From Pseudomonadota bacterium (lineage in GTDB: Bacteria; Pseudomonadota; Alphaproteobacteria; Rhizobiales; Beijerinckiaceae): a stretch of 64,000 nt of DNA. Position numbers and translations under genes: made by a program. The stretch spans positions 1 through 64,000 of the forward strand of contig JAJXWB010000014.1 of NCBI GenBank assembly GCA_021781815.1, given 5' to 3'. The stretch's first letter is position 1. Each line of letters opens with the position of its first letter. The notes under the pieces are model-generated. The model did no database searches, was not told the origin of the DNA, and saw only the letters and a program-made list of their open reading frames with translations. Below, one piece after another: positions 18,583-27,785 of the stretch.

Positions 18583-19386
18583 ATGCGCGACAGCGCCCGA
18601 TTTTTCGAGATGAAGCGCAGGGGCGAGAAAATCGCCATGCTCACCGCCTACGACGCGCCGACGGCGCGGGCGCAGGCGGCCGCGGGGATCGATGTGATCC
18701 TCATTGGCGACAGCGTCGGCACGAACATGCTGGGCTACGCCAGCGAACGCGAGGTGACGCTCGCCGATATCGCCCATCACACCCGCGCCGTTCGCCGCGG
18801 CGCGCCGGACGCGTTCATCGCCTCCGATCTGCCCTGGGCGACCTACGCCACGCCTGCTGAGGCCGTCGCCAGCGCGCGCGAACTGGTCGCCGCCGGCGCC
18901 GACATGGTGAAGTTCGAAGGCGCCTTGCCCGAGATCGTCCGCGCAATCCGTGCAGCGGGGATCGCGGTCTGCTGCCATCTCGGCCTCGAACCTCAAAATC
19001 ACGAGGAAAAGCGCCTGAAAGGCAAGACCGCGGCCGACGCCCGCAAATTGGTCGCCGACGCGCGCGCGCTGGACGAGGCCGGGCAGGACATGCTGGTGCT
19101 GGAACTGGTGCCGGAGGAAGTCGCCGACGCCGTGACAAGGGCGGTGAAGGCCCCAACCATCGGCATCGGCGCGGGACGTCGCACGGACGGGCAGGTTCTC
19201 GTTATTGTCGACGTACTCGGCTTCACCGACGCCGCTTTCAAGCACAACAAGCGCTATGCCGATGTCGGCGCCGCCATGCGCGCGGCGAGCGCGGCCTATG
19301 TCGCCGACGTTCATTCCGGCGCATTTCCGGCTGAGACCAATACATTCAAAATGCCGAAGGACGAGGCGGCGGCGTTTCTGGGTTGA
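18583..19386 (+). CDS. panB: Ketopantoate hydroxymethyltransferase PanB
   Basis: PanB adds a hydroxymethyl group from 5,10-methylene-THF to 2-oxoisovalerate, the first step of pantothenate synthesis. The 267-residue protein carries the family motifs MLTAYDAPTARAQAAAGID, ILIGDSVGTNMLGY, VKFEGA, CCHLGLEPQ and PTIGIGAG. The ATG at 18583 has GAGG 6 bases upstream and gives the usual length; the frame is open to 18475, overlapping the dnaG start region. Divergent from dnaG and convergent with yqeY. Confidence 0.96.
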   Translation: MRDSARFFEMKRRGEKIAMLTAYDAPTARAQAAAGIDVILIGDSVGTNMLGYASEREVTLADIAHHTRAVRRGAPDAFIASDLPWATYATPAEAVASARELVAAGADMVKFEGALPEIVRAIRAAGIAVCCHLGLEPQNHEEKRLKGKTAADARKLVADARALDEAGQDMLVLELVPEEVADAVTRAVKAPTIGIGAGRRTDGQVLVIVDVLGFTDAAFKHNKRYADVGAAMRAASAAYVADVHSGAFPAETNTFKMPKDEAAAFLG

Positions 19387-19417
19387 TCCCGAACGCCCCG
19401 CCCTGCCTGACGGAGAC

Positions 19418-19867
19418 TTAGCCCGCCAGCGCCGCTTTCACCGCCGCGCTCGCCTTGGCGAAATCCATCTGGCCGGCGTACTTGCCCTTCAGGGCGCCGA
19501 TCACCTTGCCCATGTCCTTGATCGAGGCCGCGCCAGTCTCGCCAATGGCGGCCTTGATGGCGTCGGCGACGGCCGCCTCGTCCATCTGAGCCGGCAGATA
19601 GGAGGAAATGACCGCAATTTCCGAGCGTTCGGTCTCGGCCAGCTCCGGCCGCCCGTTCTTCTCGTAGATCTCCAGCGATTCCTGCCGGCTTTTGATCATC
19701 TTCTGCAACAGGGCGAGAATATCCTCGTCCGAAACGGTTTTGCCCTCGCCACGCGCGGCGATGTCGCGATCCTTGATCGCGGCGTTGATCAGGCGGATGG
19801 CGTCGACGCGACGCTTGTCGCCGGCCTTCATCGCCACTTTCAGATCGTCGGTGATTTTCGCGCGCAT
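19418..19867 (-). CDS. GatB/YqeY domain protein
   Basis: The 149-residue protein matches the YqeY family (MRAKITDDLKVAMKAGDK, then KMIKSRQESLEIYEKNGRPEL, SYLPAQMDE and KDMGKVIGALKGKYAGQMDF). The domain is shared with the tail of GatB and is thought to contact tRNA; the cellular role is not settled. GGAG five bases before the ATG at 19867 fixes the start. The gene is divergent from carA across a 169-bp gap, as in many alphaproteobacteria. Confidence 0.93.
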   Translation of the reverse strand: MRAKITDDLKVAMKAGDKRRVDAIRLINAAIKDRDIAARGEGKTVSDEDILALLQKMIKSRQESLEIYEKNGRPELAETERSEIAVISSYLPAQMDEAAVADAIKAAIGETGAASIKDMGKVIGALKGKYAGQMDFAKASAAVKAALAG

Positions 19868-20036
19868 GTCGGCTCCAGTCTGCGGGGGCGGGCGTTGGCG
19901 GGGTTGACGTCGCCGGATGGCTCCCCTAGCTTCCGCGCCGAATTCAGACCCCTGAAAAACAGCTTGTCGAAGCCCGCCGCGCCGCCGCTCCGGGCGTTTT
20001 CGCGCAGGCCGCGAAGGGCAAGGGTGTAGAGCGCAC

Positions 20037-21230
20037 ATGACCGCCGATCAAGCCAAAAAGCTCAGCCCCTGGACGCCGCGCGTCCCGACCGCCCTGCTGG
20101 TGCTGGCGGACGGAACCGTGATCGAGGGATTCGGCCTTGGGGCCGAAGGCGCTGCGGACGGCGAAGTCTGTTTCAACACGGCGATGACCGGCTATGAGGA
20201 AATCCTCACCGACCCGTCCTACGCCGGCCAGATCGTCACTTTCACCTTCCCGCACATCGGCAATGTCGGCGTCAACGAGGAGGACATCGAGACCGTCAAT
20301 ATGGCGGCCTCCTCCGGCGTGCGCGGCTGCGTGCTTCAGGCGCCGATCACCAGCCCCTCGAATTTCCGTGCGACCAGACATTTCGATGCGTGGCTGAAAG
20401 CGCGCGGCGTCGTGGGCATGTCAGGACTCGACACGCGCGCGCTGACCGCGCGCATTCGCGAGAAGGGCATGCCCAACGCCGTCATCGCCCATGCGCCGGA
20501 CGGCAGGTTCGACATCGACGCGCTGAAGAAGCGCGCAGCCAGCATTCCCTCGATCGACGGCATGGACCTCGTGCCTGGCGTGACCACGGCGCAGAAGTAT
20601 ACGTGGGACGAGACGACGTGGGCGCTGGGCCAGGGCTACGGCCGGCAGGACGCGCCAAAGCGCAGGGTGGTCGCCATCGACTATGGCGTGAAGCGCAACA
20701 TCCTGCGCCTGCTCGCCGACGCCGGATGCGCCGTCACCGTCGTACCGGCGACGACGTCTGCGGCGGACATTCTGGCCTTGCAGCCCGATGGCGTATTCCT
20801 GTCGAACGGCCCCGGCGATCCGGCCGAGACGGGCAAGTACTCGACCCCGATCATCCGCGACCTGCTCGAATCGAAGACGCCGGTCTTCGGCATCTGCCTC
20901 GGCCATCAGATGATGGCGCTGGCTGTCGGCGCGAAAACCAGAAAGATGCATCAGGGCCATCATGGCGCGAATCATCCGGTGATGGATTACACGACCGGCA
21001 AGGTCGAGATCGTCTCGATGAACCACGGCTTCGCCGTCGACGTCGACACGCTGCCGGAGAACGCTAAGGAGACGCATCGCTCGCTGTTCGACGGATCGAA
21101 TTGCGGCATCGCGCTCACCGACCGCCCGGCTTTTTCCGTGCAGCATCACCCCGAGGCCTCGCCCGGTCCGCAGGATTCGCACTACCTGTTCAAGCGCTTC
21201 GTCGAGATGATGGACAGGGCGAAGGCGTAA
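20037..21230 (+). CDS. carA: Carbamoyl-phosphate synthase small subunit CarA
   Basis: CarA is the glutaminase that feeds ammonia to CarB for pyrimidine and arginine synthesis. The 397-residue protein has the N-terminal CPSase domain (EVCFNTAMTGYEEILTDPSY) and a class I glutamine amidotransferase domain with the nucleophile elbow FGICLGHQMMALA and the His/Glu pair in VQHHPEASPGPQDS. Full length. carB is not in this window. Confidence 0.97.
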   Translation: MTADQAKKLSPWTPRVPTALLVLADGTVIEGFGLGAEGAADGEVCFNTAMTGYEEILTDPSYAGQIVTFTFPHIGNVGVNEEDIETVNMAASSGVRGCVLQAPITSPSNFRATRHFDAWLKARGVVGMSGLDTRALTARIREKGMPNAVIAHAPDGRFDIDALKKRAASIPSIDGMDLVPGVTTAQKYTWDETTWALGQGYGRQDAPKRRVVAIDYGVKRNILRLLADAGCAVTVVPATTSAADILALQPDGVFLSNGPGDPAETGKYSTPIIRDLLESKTPVFGICLGHQMMALAVGAKTRKMHQGHHGANHPVMDYTTGKVEIVSMNHGFAVDVDTLPENAKETHRSLFDGSNCGIALTDRPAFSVQHHPEASPGPQDSHYLFKRFVEMMDRAKA

Positions 21231-21251
21231 GACGGCGCAATTGTCCGGGGT

Positions 21252-21285
21252 CGTCATTGCGAGGCGCGCTGCGCTCGAAATGACG
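21252..21285. repeat. REP-like palindrome
   Basis: CGTCATTGCGAG (21252-21263) and CTCGAAATGACG (21274-21285) are inverted copies matching at 11 of 12 positions around a 10-bp centre. The GTCATT...AATGAC ends resemble widespread intergenic palindromes of proteobacteria. It follows carA by 21 bp and could also act as a transcription-blocking hairpin. A related element lies at 43897-43980. Confidence 0.55.
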
Positions 21286-21319
21286 GGTTGGGCTGCCCCG
21301 CACTATGGGACCGAGCCAC

Positions 21320-22018
21320 ATGACCTGGCGCGACTTCTTCGACGGCGATTATTCCATTTACGTCAACGCGCGCCACAAACTGCTGCACGCCGATCTCATA
21401 GCGAAAGGATTAGCGGCGCACATCCCGCGCCCGGACGTCAGGATACTCGACTATGGATGCGGGGAGGCGTTGTCCGCGCGCGTTCTCTCGGAACGTTGCG
21501 CCAGGCTCTATCTCTACGATTCCGCGCCGAGCGTGCGCGCGAAACTCGCCTCATCCAACATCGAGAACCCCAAGATCGTCGTGCTCGACGAATCGACGCT
21601 CGACGCGCTGCCGGACGGGAGCCTCGACATGATCGCCGTCGTCTCCGTCCTACAATATGTCGGCGATGCCGAACTTGCGCGCCTGCTCGAAATCTTCCGC
21701 GAAAAGCTCGTGGACGGCGGCCTGCTCGTGCTCGCAGACGTCGTGTCGAGAGATCTAGGTCCGCTCGATGACGCGCGCGAACTGCTCGGGTTCGCCTGGC
21801 GCGGAGGCTTCCTGTTTGCGGCGCTCGTCGGCCTCGCCCGCATGGCGCTCTCCGATTATCGCTCCTTGCGTGAGAAATTCGGATTTTCGACTTACGACGA
21901 ACCCGATCTGCGCGCGCTGCTGGCCGAACATGACTTTTCCTGCGCGCGCGCGCCGCAGAATATCGGTCACAACCAGAAGCGGATGACCTTCCTCGCGGCC
22001 AGATTGCAGGCGGATTAA
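21320..22018 (+). CDS. Class I SAM-dependent methyltransferase
   Basis: The 232-residue protein has a Rossmann methyltransferase core: motif I ILDYGCGEALSARVLSE, an acidic end of strand 2 (LYLYDSAP), and motif post-I LPDGSLDMIAVVSVLQYV. A C-terminal region with a hydrophobic stretch (LFAALVGLARMAL) suggests a lipid or membrane-near substrate, which is a guess. The ATG at 21320 is preferred over 21305 by its upstream ACCGAG. Substrate unknown. Confidence 0.85.
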   Translation: MTWRDFFDGDYSIYVNARHKLLHADLIAKGLAAHIPRPDVRILDYGCGEALSARVLSERCARLYLYDSAPSVRAKLASSNIENPKIVVLDESTLDALPDGSLDMIAVVSVLQYVGDAELARLLEIFREKLVDGGLLVLADVVSRDLGPLDDARELLGFAWRGGFLFAALVGLARMALSDYRSLREKFGFSTYDEPDLRALLAEHDFSCARAPQNIGHNQKRMTFLAARLQAD

Positions 22019-22110
22019 GCATGAGCGCAGTCCCATTCTGGACGGCGCCGACGTTTGCGTTTAACGCTTCATTAACCGCGTCCGAGGCTTCAAGCCCCAA
22101 GGAACACCCT

Positions 22111-22776
22111 GTGCGTATGTCGCGCGTCTCCATCGCCCTTCCCTGCTTTGCGCTCGCATTGGTCCTTGGCCTCTCCGTTTCCGGCTGCGTTGACACCGTC
22201 GGCCAGGCTCGCGTCGAACCCGAGCCGGCCGCCACGAAGATCGCGCGCCGCCAAGGCGTCAGTCCGCGTGGCGCGACCGTCGCGCTGGCCGCGATGGACG
22301 GTGCGCCGCAACCGGTCGCGGCGGCCTTCGCCGCCGACTTTTCTCAGGTCGCGCCAGGCCTGGAGATCACGACGGCGGCCCCCGGCGCGGCCGACTATCT
22401 CGTGCGCGGCTATCTGTCCGCCTATGCGGACGGCCCCGAGGCGACGCGATTCTCTTATGTTCTGGACCTGTTCGACAAGCAGAAACGGCGCGTACAGCGG
22501 CTGACCGACGATGTTGCGGTCAAGGGCGCGGCGGCCGACCCGTGGACGCTGGCGAACGACCAGCTCCTGCGCACTCTGGCGCAGCGCAGCGCGGGCGACC
22601 TCGCGGACGCCCTGACCAACATGCCGGAGGCGGTGGCCGCCAACGCGATCGCCTCGGCCGCCGCCGGCAAGCTCGACGAAACCCGGATTTCGCAAAGCGG
22701 GACGACCGCCATGCCGCGCAGCGTTGCCGGCGCGGAGACCTCCAGCCCCCGTCTCGGCCTGGCGGAAACGCGCTAG
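22111..22776 (+). CDS. Putative lipoprotein
   Basis: The 221-residue product begins with a lipoprotein signal peptide: a short basic start, a hydrophobic run ([18 protein letters not shown]) and a lipobox ending LSVSGC, so the mature protein would be membrane-anchored through that Cys. The rest is Ala-rich with no domain I can name; the middle ([31 protein letters not shown]) looks structured. The GTG at 22111 is favoured by AAGGA 7 bases upstream; ATG 22117 is the alternative. Confidence 0.8.
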   Translation: MRMSRVSIALPCFALALVLGLSVSGCVDTVGQARVEPEPAATKIARRQGVSPRGATVALAAMDGAPQPVAAAFAADFSQVAPGLEITTAAPGAADYLVRGYLSAYADGPEATRFSYVLDLFDKQKRRVQRLTDDVAVKGAAADPWTLANDQLLRTLAQRSAGDLADALTNMPEAVAANAIASAAAGKLDETRISQSGTTAMPRSVAGAETSSPRLGLAETR

Positions 22777-22904
22777 AAGCGATTTACACAGGATTTCCAA
22801 TTAATTCGCCGGCCTGTCATGCAGCCGTCGTATTGTTCGCCGCCAAAGCGGCTGCTATGACGCACCGCAACGAAATCGAATATCCGGGTTCGGCAATGGC
22901 GGGC

Positions 22905-23837
22905 ATGAAGATATTGGCGGGCAATTCCAACCGCCCGCTGACCGAGGCGATCGCAGCCTATCTCGGTACCCCGCTGACTCATTGCCAGGTCCGGCGCTTC
23001 GCCGACATGGAGATTTTCGTAGAGATTCAGGAAAACGTGCGCGGGCAGGATGCATTCATCGTGCAGTCCACGTCGTTTCCGGCGAATGACCATTTAATGG
23101 AAGTTCTGATCATGGCGGACGCTCTACGACGTTCGTCGGCCCGCCGCATCACCGCCGTCATCCCGTATTTCGGCTACGCGCGACAGGACCGCAAGGCCGG
23201 TCCGCGCACGCCGATCTCGGCCAAACTCGTCGCCAATCTCATCACGCAGGCCGGCGCCGACCGTGTGTTGACCGTCGACCTGCACGCCGGGCAGATTCAG
23301 GGCTTCTTCGACATTCCGACCGACAATCTGTTCGCTGCGCCCGTCATGGTGCGCGACATCAAGGAGCGGATGAACCTGTCAAACCTGATGGTCGTCTCGC
23401 CCGATGTGGGCGGCGTGGTGCGCGCGCGCGCGCTCGCCAAACGCATCGACGCGCCGCTCGCCATCGTCGACAAGCGCCGCGAACGCGCCGGCGAATCGGA
23501 AGTGATGAATATCATTGGCGAGGTAGCCGGCCGCAGTTGCATTCTCGTCGACGACATCGTCGACTCCGGCGGCACGCTCTGCAACGCGGCGGAGGCGCTG
23601 CTGGCCAAGGGCGCAAAGGATGTGTCGGCCTACATTACGCATGGAGTGCTGTCGGGCGGCGCGGCGGCGCGCATTTCGTCGTCGAAGCTGAAGGAACTCG
23701 TCATTACCGACACGATCGCACAGACGGAAGCGGTGCGGCTCGCCAGTAACATTCGCGTCATCACCATCGCCGGCCTGATCGGCGAAGCGGTCGCTCGCAC
23801 CGCCAAGGAAGAAAGCGTGTCCAGTCTGTTCGACTGA
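22905..23837 (+). CDS. prs: Ribose-phosphate pyrophosphokinase (PRPP synthetase)
   Basis: Prs makes PRPP from ribose 5-phosphate and ATP for nucleotide, His and Trp synthesis, and the PRPP is also used by apt in this window. The 310-residue protein has [30 protein letters not shown], the flexible loop [29 protein letters not shown] and the PRPP-binding signature [17 protein letters not shown]. The start at 22905 gives the standard length; ATG at 22896 or 22857 is possible. A simple hairpin without a T-run lies at 22839-22852. Confidence 0.96.
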   Translation: MKILAGNSNRPLTEAIAAYLGTPLTHCQVRRFADMEIFVEIQENVRGQDAFIVQSTSFPANDHLMEVLIMADALRRSSARRITAVIPYFGYARQDRKAGPRTPISAKLVANLITQAGADRVLTVDLHAGQIQGFFDIPTDNLFAAPVMVRDIKERMNLSNLMVVSPDVGGVVRARALAKRIDAPLAIVDKRRERAGESEVMNIIGEVAGRSCILVDDIVDSGGTLCNAAEALLAKGAKDVSAYITHGVLSGGAAARISSSKLKELVITDTIAQTEAVRLASNIRVITIAGLIGEAVARTAKEESVSSLFD

Positions 23838-24050
23838 GGCGAGCGATGGCGGCGGCGCATCTGATTCAGGCCGATCTTCCCGCCCCCGTGCGCGGCGCGG
23901 CTGGTCATGGCCGGCCACTTCCCTGACCTGCGCGCCGCTTGCAAGGCGCAAGAAAACCGCGATGCCCGCACACGTACATGTGAGCGGCGCGCGCGCCATT
24001 TCCTGTCATGAGCGACTCGCGTCAACGGGGGCGCCTACAATGGCGGATAG

Positions 24051-24281
24051 ATGAAAAGCTCTTTACGCGCCATGCTGGCGGCCGCAGTCGCATCAGCGCT
24101 GATGGCGCCGGGCGCCGCGTCGGCCCTGCCCCTCGCCAATCCACGCGCGGCTCCCTCGCCGGATGCCCGGATCGTGATGGCGAAGATGATGCGCCACAAG
24201 CACATGAAGCGCCACGATCACGCGAGGCATCATGGAATGATGCACGGGCGCGATCACATGTTGCAACACAAGCCGATGTGA
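24051..24281 (+). CDS. Small exported His/Met-rich protein
   Basis: The 76-residue product has an N-terminal signal peptide (basic start, hydrophobic AMLAAAVASALMAPGAASA, cut expected after ASA) and a short mature chain. The last 34 residues contain 9 His and 8 Met in spaced pairs such as RHKHMKRHDH, HHGMMHG and DHMLQH. This composition suggests periplasmic binding of a soft metal such as copper or nickel, which is inference. No neighbour supports a metal system. I recognise no named family. Confidence 0.7.
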   Translation: MKSSLRAMLAAAVASALMAPGAASALPLANPRAAPSPDARIVMAKMMRHKHMKRHDHARHHGMMHGRDHMLQHKPM

Positions 24282-24299
24282 CCGTCGCAAGTATAGTGC

Positions 24300-24420
24300 G
24301 AAAAAAGAGGCCGGACATCGCTGCCCGGCCGCGCCCGGCATGGAGCCGGAGGACTTCAAGAGGGAATAATCGGCCGTCGAGTTCACCGGGGAGGCAGTAA
24401 ACGCTACGACCGACTGTTCA
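24300..24420 (-). ncRNA. Candidate AbcR-like trans-acting sRNA downstream of lsrB
   Basis: On the minus strand, this stretch reads from unpaired pyrimidine-rich segments (TGCCTCCCCGG near 24395, TTATTCCCTCTTG near 24365, GTCCTCCGG near 24350), which could pair with Shine-Dalgarno sequences. A hairpin follows (24335-24349: CCGGC, five-base loop, GCCGG), then a terminator ending in six Ts. AbcR sRNAs have such anti-SD segments and, as I recall, lie close to lsrB/vtlR in Sinorhizobium and Agrobacterium. The 5' end is not defined; an independent promoter was not identified, so it could be an lsrB 3' UTR. Confidence 0.45.
24301..24330 (-). terminator. Rho-independent terminator, minus strand
   Basis: On the minus strand GGCCGG (24330-24325), a 10-base loop and CCGGCC (24314-24309) are followed by TC and TTTTTT (24306-24301). 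It is the best intrinsic terminator I noticed in the window. It lies about 240 bp past the lsrB stop, too far to be a simple lsrB terminator unless the intervening region is transcribed. Confidence 0.8.
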
Positions 24421-24570
24421 AGATTGCGCTGCGTCGGCGCATGCCGCAATCCGGCCTCGCGCATGGCGCCCATGCATTCAGGACGCGCACCCAAACTGAC
24501 CAGCGCATTGCTTTGTAATCTTTGCTTTTCGAACGTCTGGAGGCAAAAGCAGAGCTGCCATGCGCGAGTT

Positions 24571-25461
24571 TTAGAATTTCCAGCGCGAGGCGTTCGACAC
24601 GAGAAAATCCCGAAAGACCTGCACGCGCGCCACGTTTTTCATTTCTTCCGGATAGACGAGATAGCATTCGAGTTCGGGCATGTCGGCGGTCGGCAGGAGT
24701 TGCACCAGCCCCGCTTCCGGCTCCAGCAGGTATTCCGGCAGCACGGCGACACCGACGCCGGCGTCCACCGCCTTGCGCAGGGCCGTGATGTTGTTGACCG
24801 AGAGCGCGGGCACGCGCGGACTCTTGGGATCTCGGGCCGCCGTGAGCAATGAATTGAGGCTATTGAGAAAACTGGCCCCGGTGACACCGTAGGACAAGAT
24901 GCGGTGCTGGTCGAGGTCCGCCAGCGTGCGCGGCTGGCCGTGGCGGCGAATATAGTCGGTCGATGCGTAGAGGTGATAATGCACCGTGAACAGTCGGCGG
25001 CGAATCAAGTCCGGCTGCGACGGAAGCCGCAAGCGAAGCCCCACGTCGGCCTCGCGCATGCCAAGGTCGAGTTCGTCGTCGGTAAGAATGAGCCGGAGCT
25101 TGATGTCTGGATAAAGCTCAAGGAATTCGCCGAGTTGCGGCGCAAGCCAATGGGCGCCGATGCCCAGCGTGGTCGTGACGCGCAATTCGCCCTGCGGCTT
25201 TTCGCGTTGCTCGCTCAGACGAAGGCGCGCCGCCTCCAGCTTCCCCATCACGTCCTTGACGGTGCGCAGCAGGATCTCGCCCTGCTCCGTCAGAATCAGA
25301 CCACGGGCGTGGCGATGAAACAGCGGCGTGTCGAGGTCGCTTTCGAGAGCCCCCACCTGCCGACTCACAGCGGACTGGCTGAGCCCAAGTGTTTCGCCGG
25401 CATGCGTGAAGGAGCCGGCCTCCGCCGCCGCATGAAAGACGCGCAGCTTATCCCAATCCAC
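24571..25461 (-). CDS. lsrB: LysR-type regulator LsrB/VtlR
   Basis: The 296-residue regulator has a winged HTH (RVFHAAAEAGSFTHAGETLGLSQSAVSRQVGALE) and a LysR substrate domain (GELRVTTTLGIGAHWLAPQLGEF). The sequence from DWDKLRVFHAAAEAGSFTHAG to the tail MPELECYLVYPEEMKNVARVQVF closely matches the LsrB/VtlR group of Rhizobiaceae and Brucella, which controls stress and envelope genes and AbcR sRNAs. The start is the GTG at 25461 with GGAGG upstream. It follows trxB, as in Sinorhizobium. Confidence 0.9.
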   Translation of the reverse strand: MDWDKLRVFHAAAEAGSFTHAGETLGLSQSAVSRQVGALESDLDTPLFHRHARGLILTEQGEILLRTVKDVMGKLEAARLRLSEQREKPQGELRVTTTLGIGAHWLAPQLGEFLELYPDIKLRLILTDDELDLGMREADVGLRLRLPSQPDLIRRRLFTVHYHLYASTDYIRRHGQPRTLADLDQHRILSYGVTGASFLNSLNSLLTAARDPKSPRVPALSVNNITALRKAVDAGVGVAVLPEYLLEPEAGLVQLLPTADMPELECYLVYPEEMKNVARVQVFRDFLVSNASRWKF

Positions 25462-25565
25462 CTGAATTTCCTCCCCGACGGTCCCCGCAAGCCGTTGGCC
25501 GGCCTCTCTACGGCGACGCAACCAGTCTCTTTCATCGCATATTATTGTCGGACAGTCTCCCGTGT

Positions 25566-26537
25566 CTATTCCGCCGCAATCTCGGCTTTCTCATGTGTAG
25601 CCAAAAACTTCTCCGCCTCCAGCGCCGCCATGCAGCCAAGACCGGCGGCTGTGACCGCCTGCCGGAAGATGTCGTCGGCAACGTCGCCTGCCGCGAACAC
25701 TCCGGGAATGTTGGTCGCGGTCGAACCCGGCGCTGTCTTGATGTAGCCGTTCGGCTTCATCTCGATTTGTCCGGCGAAGAGTTCGGAGGCCGGCGCATGG
25801 CCGATTGCGACGAACACGCCGTCGATTCGCCGCGTCTCGAGGGCGCCGGTCCGGACGTTCTTGAGGCGCGCGCCACTGACGGCAAGCGGCCCCTCCTGCC
25901 CCAAAATCTCGTCGATTACGGTGTTCCAGACGACCTCGATCCTGGGATGCGCGAACAATCGTTCCTGCAGGATGCGCTCGGAGCGGAACGAATCGCGCCG
26001 ATGCACGACCGTCACCTTCGAGGCGAGATTGGCGAGATACAGCGCCTCCTCGACCGCGGAATTGCCCCCGCCGACGACGATCACCTCCTTGCCCCGGTAA
26101 AAGAAGCCGTCGCAGGTCGCGCAGGCCGACACGCCATATCCCTTGAATTTCTGCTCGCTCGGAATGTCGAGCCACCGCGCCTTCGCGCCGGTGGCGATGA
26201 CAAGCGCGTCACAGGTGTAGACGGCCCCCGAATCGCAGGTCAGTCGGAACGGCCGCTGGCCCAGCTCCGCCTTCGTCACGTAATCCGAGACGAGGTCGGC
26301 CCCGACATGCGCAGCCTGCAGGCGCATCTGCTCCATGAGCCAAGGCCCCTGGATCGGCTCGGCGAAGCCAGGATAATTTTCAACGTCGGTCGTGATCATG
26401 AGCTGGCCGCCCGGCTCGAACCCTGAAATCAGGACCGGCTTCAGCATGGCGCGCGCGGCATAGATCGCAGTCGTGTATCCAGCCGGGCCGGAACCGACGA
26501 TGATCAGCGGGGCATGAATGGGTCTGGCGTGCGGCAT
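25566..26537 (-). CDS. trxB: Thioredoxin reductase TrxB
   Basis: The 323-residue flavoenzyme transfers electrons from NADPH to thioredoxin. It shows the FAD motif IIVGSGPAGYTTAIYAARA, the redox disulfide SACATCDGFFY (C-A-T-C), the NADPH motif VIVVGGGNSAVEEALYLA and the final GVFAAGDVADDIFRQAVTAAGLGCMAAL. GGAG five bases upstream fixes the ATG at 26537. It precedes lsrB on the same strand by 104 bp. Confidence 0.97.
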   Translation of the reverse strand: MPHARPIHAPLIIVGSGPAGYTTAIYAARAMLKPVLISGFEPGGQLMITTDVENYPGFAEPIQGPWLMEQMRLQAAHVGADLVSDYVTKAELGQRPFRLTCDSGAVYTCDALVIATGAKARWLDIPSEQKFKGYGVSACATCDGFFYRGKEVIVVGGGNSAVEEALYLANLASKVTVVHRRDSFRSERILQERLFAHPRIEVVWNTVIDEILGQEGPLAVSGARLKNVRTGALETRRIDGVFVAIGHAPASELFAGQIEMKPNGYIKTAPGSTATNIPGVFAAGDVADDIFRQAVTAAGLGCMAALEAEKFLATHEKAEIAAE

Positions 26538-26666
26538 GGGTGCTCCGACAGTCCCTGGTCCCGGAAACGCAAAGGATTCGCGGAAGGGACGGGCCGCCAA
26601 TGTACGGACGGGCAGGCAGCGCGGCAAGGGCGGGACTGCCGCCGCGGCCCGCAAACGGCGCGGGGT

Positions 26667-27785
26667 TCAGCCGCCGGCGGCCAGGTCGGGCGGGGGCGGA
26701 TCGCCGGCGCGCGCGCGGCTCTCGACAGTCGCGCGCAGCAACGCCGCAGCTCGATAGATCGCGTGAACGAATTTGCTCGCCGGCAGCAGCGCGAAGAAGG
26801 AACCGACAAGTCCGAGATGCAGCGCGAGCAGCCACGGCATCGCTGTCGTGGAGCGCGCGGCGAGCAAAACCGCGCCGCTGACGGCGACGAGCGTAATCAT
26901 GCCGAGCAAATGGTAATCCGCGCCCGCTGTCTCGGCTGCGACAGGCTCCGGATCGGCGCGGCGCTTCAGCCAGACAAGGCCGCAGACACCGCCCAGGACG
27001 AGCGCCCCGCCCGCAACGCCGAGCACGACCGGCGCGCTGGACGCCGGGAACGGCGGCGCCATGCCGAGCCAATGCTCGCTGAAAGCGGCGGCGATCGAGG
27101 CGCTGAAATCAGTTGCAAGACCGGCGACCAGAAGATGATGCGCCCACCTGCGCGCCTGCGCGCCCCGATCCGGCCCATCGGCGCATCCGGAACCATCGCC
27201 GTCGAGATGTTTCAGCGCGATCGCCTCGCTGATGGCGCGCGGCGCCGCGCGCAGGATTTCTTGCGGTCGCGCAGGCGGGCCTATGTCGGCCCAGAAAGCA
27301 CAGGCGCTCCAGGCCAGCGACGCGGCTGCGGCCAACAGCGCGCCAAGAGCCGCCATGACCATCCATTTTTCGGGAATGACGTCGTAGAAGCCGATCGATC
27401 CGGCCCGCCCTCCTGCGTCTGCGCGCAGCAATGCAAACGCTGCAACGGCAACGACGACCAGCGCCGACGATGCGCGCAGGCCGCCGCCGGCGAAGGCGCC
27501 GCGCAGAAACCGCGGGCGCGCATAATCTGCGTAGCTGATCTGCCGAACCCGTGCGAGGCTGCGCGGAAGATTCACCGCAAAGGCGTGCGGCGGCGCATAT
27601 TGGCAGGCGTAGTGACAGGCTTTGCAGGAATGGCAGAGATTGGCGACATAGGCGAGATCGGCCGCCGCAAACGCATGACGCCCGGCGATCGCCGCAAATA
27701 CCGGACAGAGGTCGTCGCAATACATGCAAGCCGCGCACAGGCGCAGCAGCCTGCGGGCCTCGGCGACGACATCATCGGAATGCAT
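26667..27785 (-). CDS. tcuB: TcuB-like membrane Fe-S protein
   Basis: The 372-residue protein starts with two cysteine clusters for 4Fe-4S centres (LCAACMYCDDLCPVF near residue 17 and CHSCKACHYACQYAPPH near 51), followed by a membrane domain with about six hydrophobic spans. This is the TcuB/CitB layout: it reoxidises the flavoprotein TcuA and passes electrons to the quinone pool. It overlaps tcuA by 14 bp. The homologous domain is also fused into CobZ of Rhodobacter, so a cobalamin-related role cannot be excluded, although no cob gene is near. Confidence 0.85.
   Translation of the reverse strand: MHSDDVVAEARRLLRLCAACMYCDDLCPVFAAIAGRHAFAAADLAYVANLCHSCKACHYACQYAPPHAFAVNLPRSLARVRQISYADYARPRFLRGAFAGGGLRASSALVVVAVAAFALLRADAGGRAGSIGFYDVIPEKWMVMAALGALLAAAASLAWSACAFWADIGPPARPQEILRAAPRAISEAIALKHLDGDGSGCADGPDRGAQARRWAHHLLVAGLATDFSASIAAAFSEHWLGMAPPFPASSAPVVLGVAGGALVLGGVCGLVWLKRRADPEPVAAETAGADYHLLGMITLVAVSGAVLLAARSTTAMPWLLALHLGLVGSFFALLPASKFVHAIYRAAALLRATVESRARAGDPPPPDLAAGG

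Noticed and set aside
24008-24400. 130-codon plus-strand ORF over the His-rich gene
   Set aside because: Different frame, no signal peptide and no recognisable pattern; the 76-residue secreted product explains the region better.
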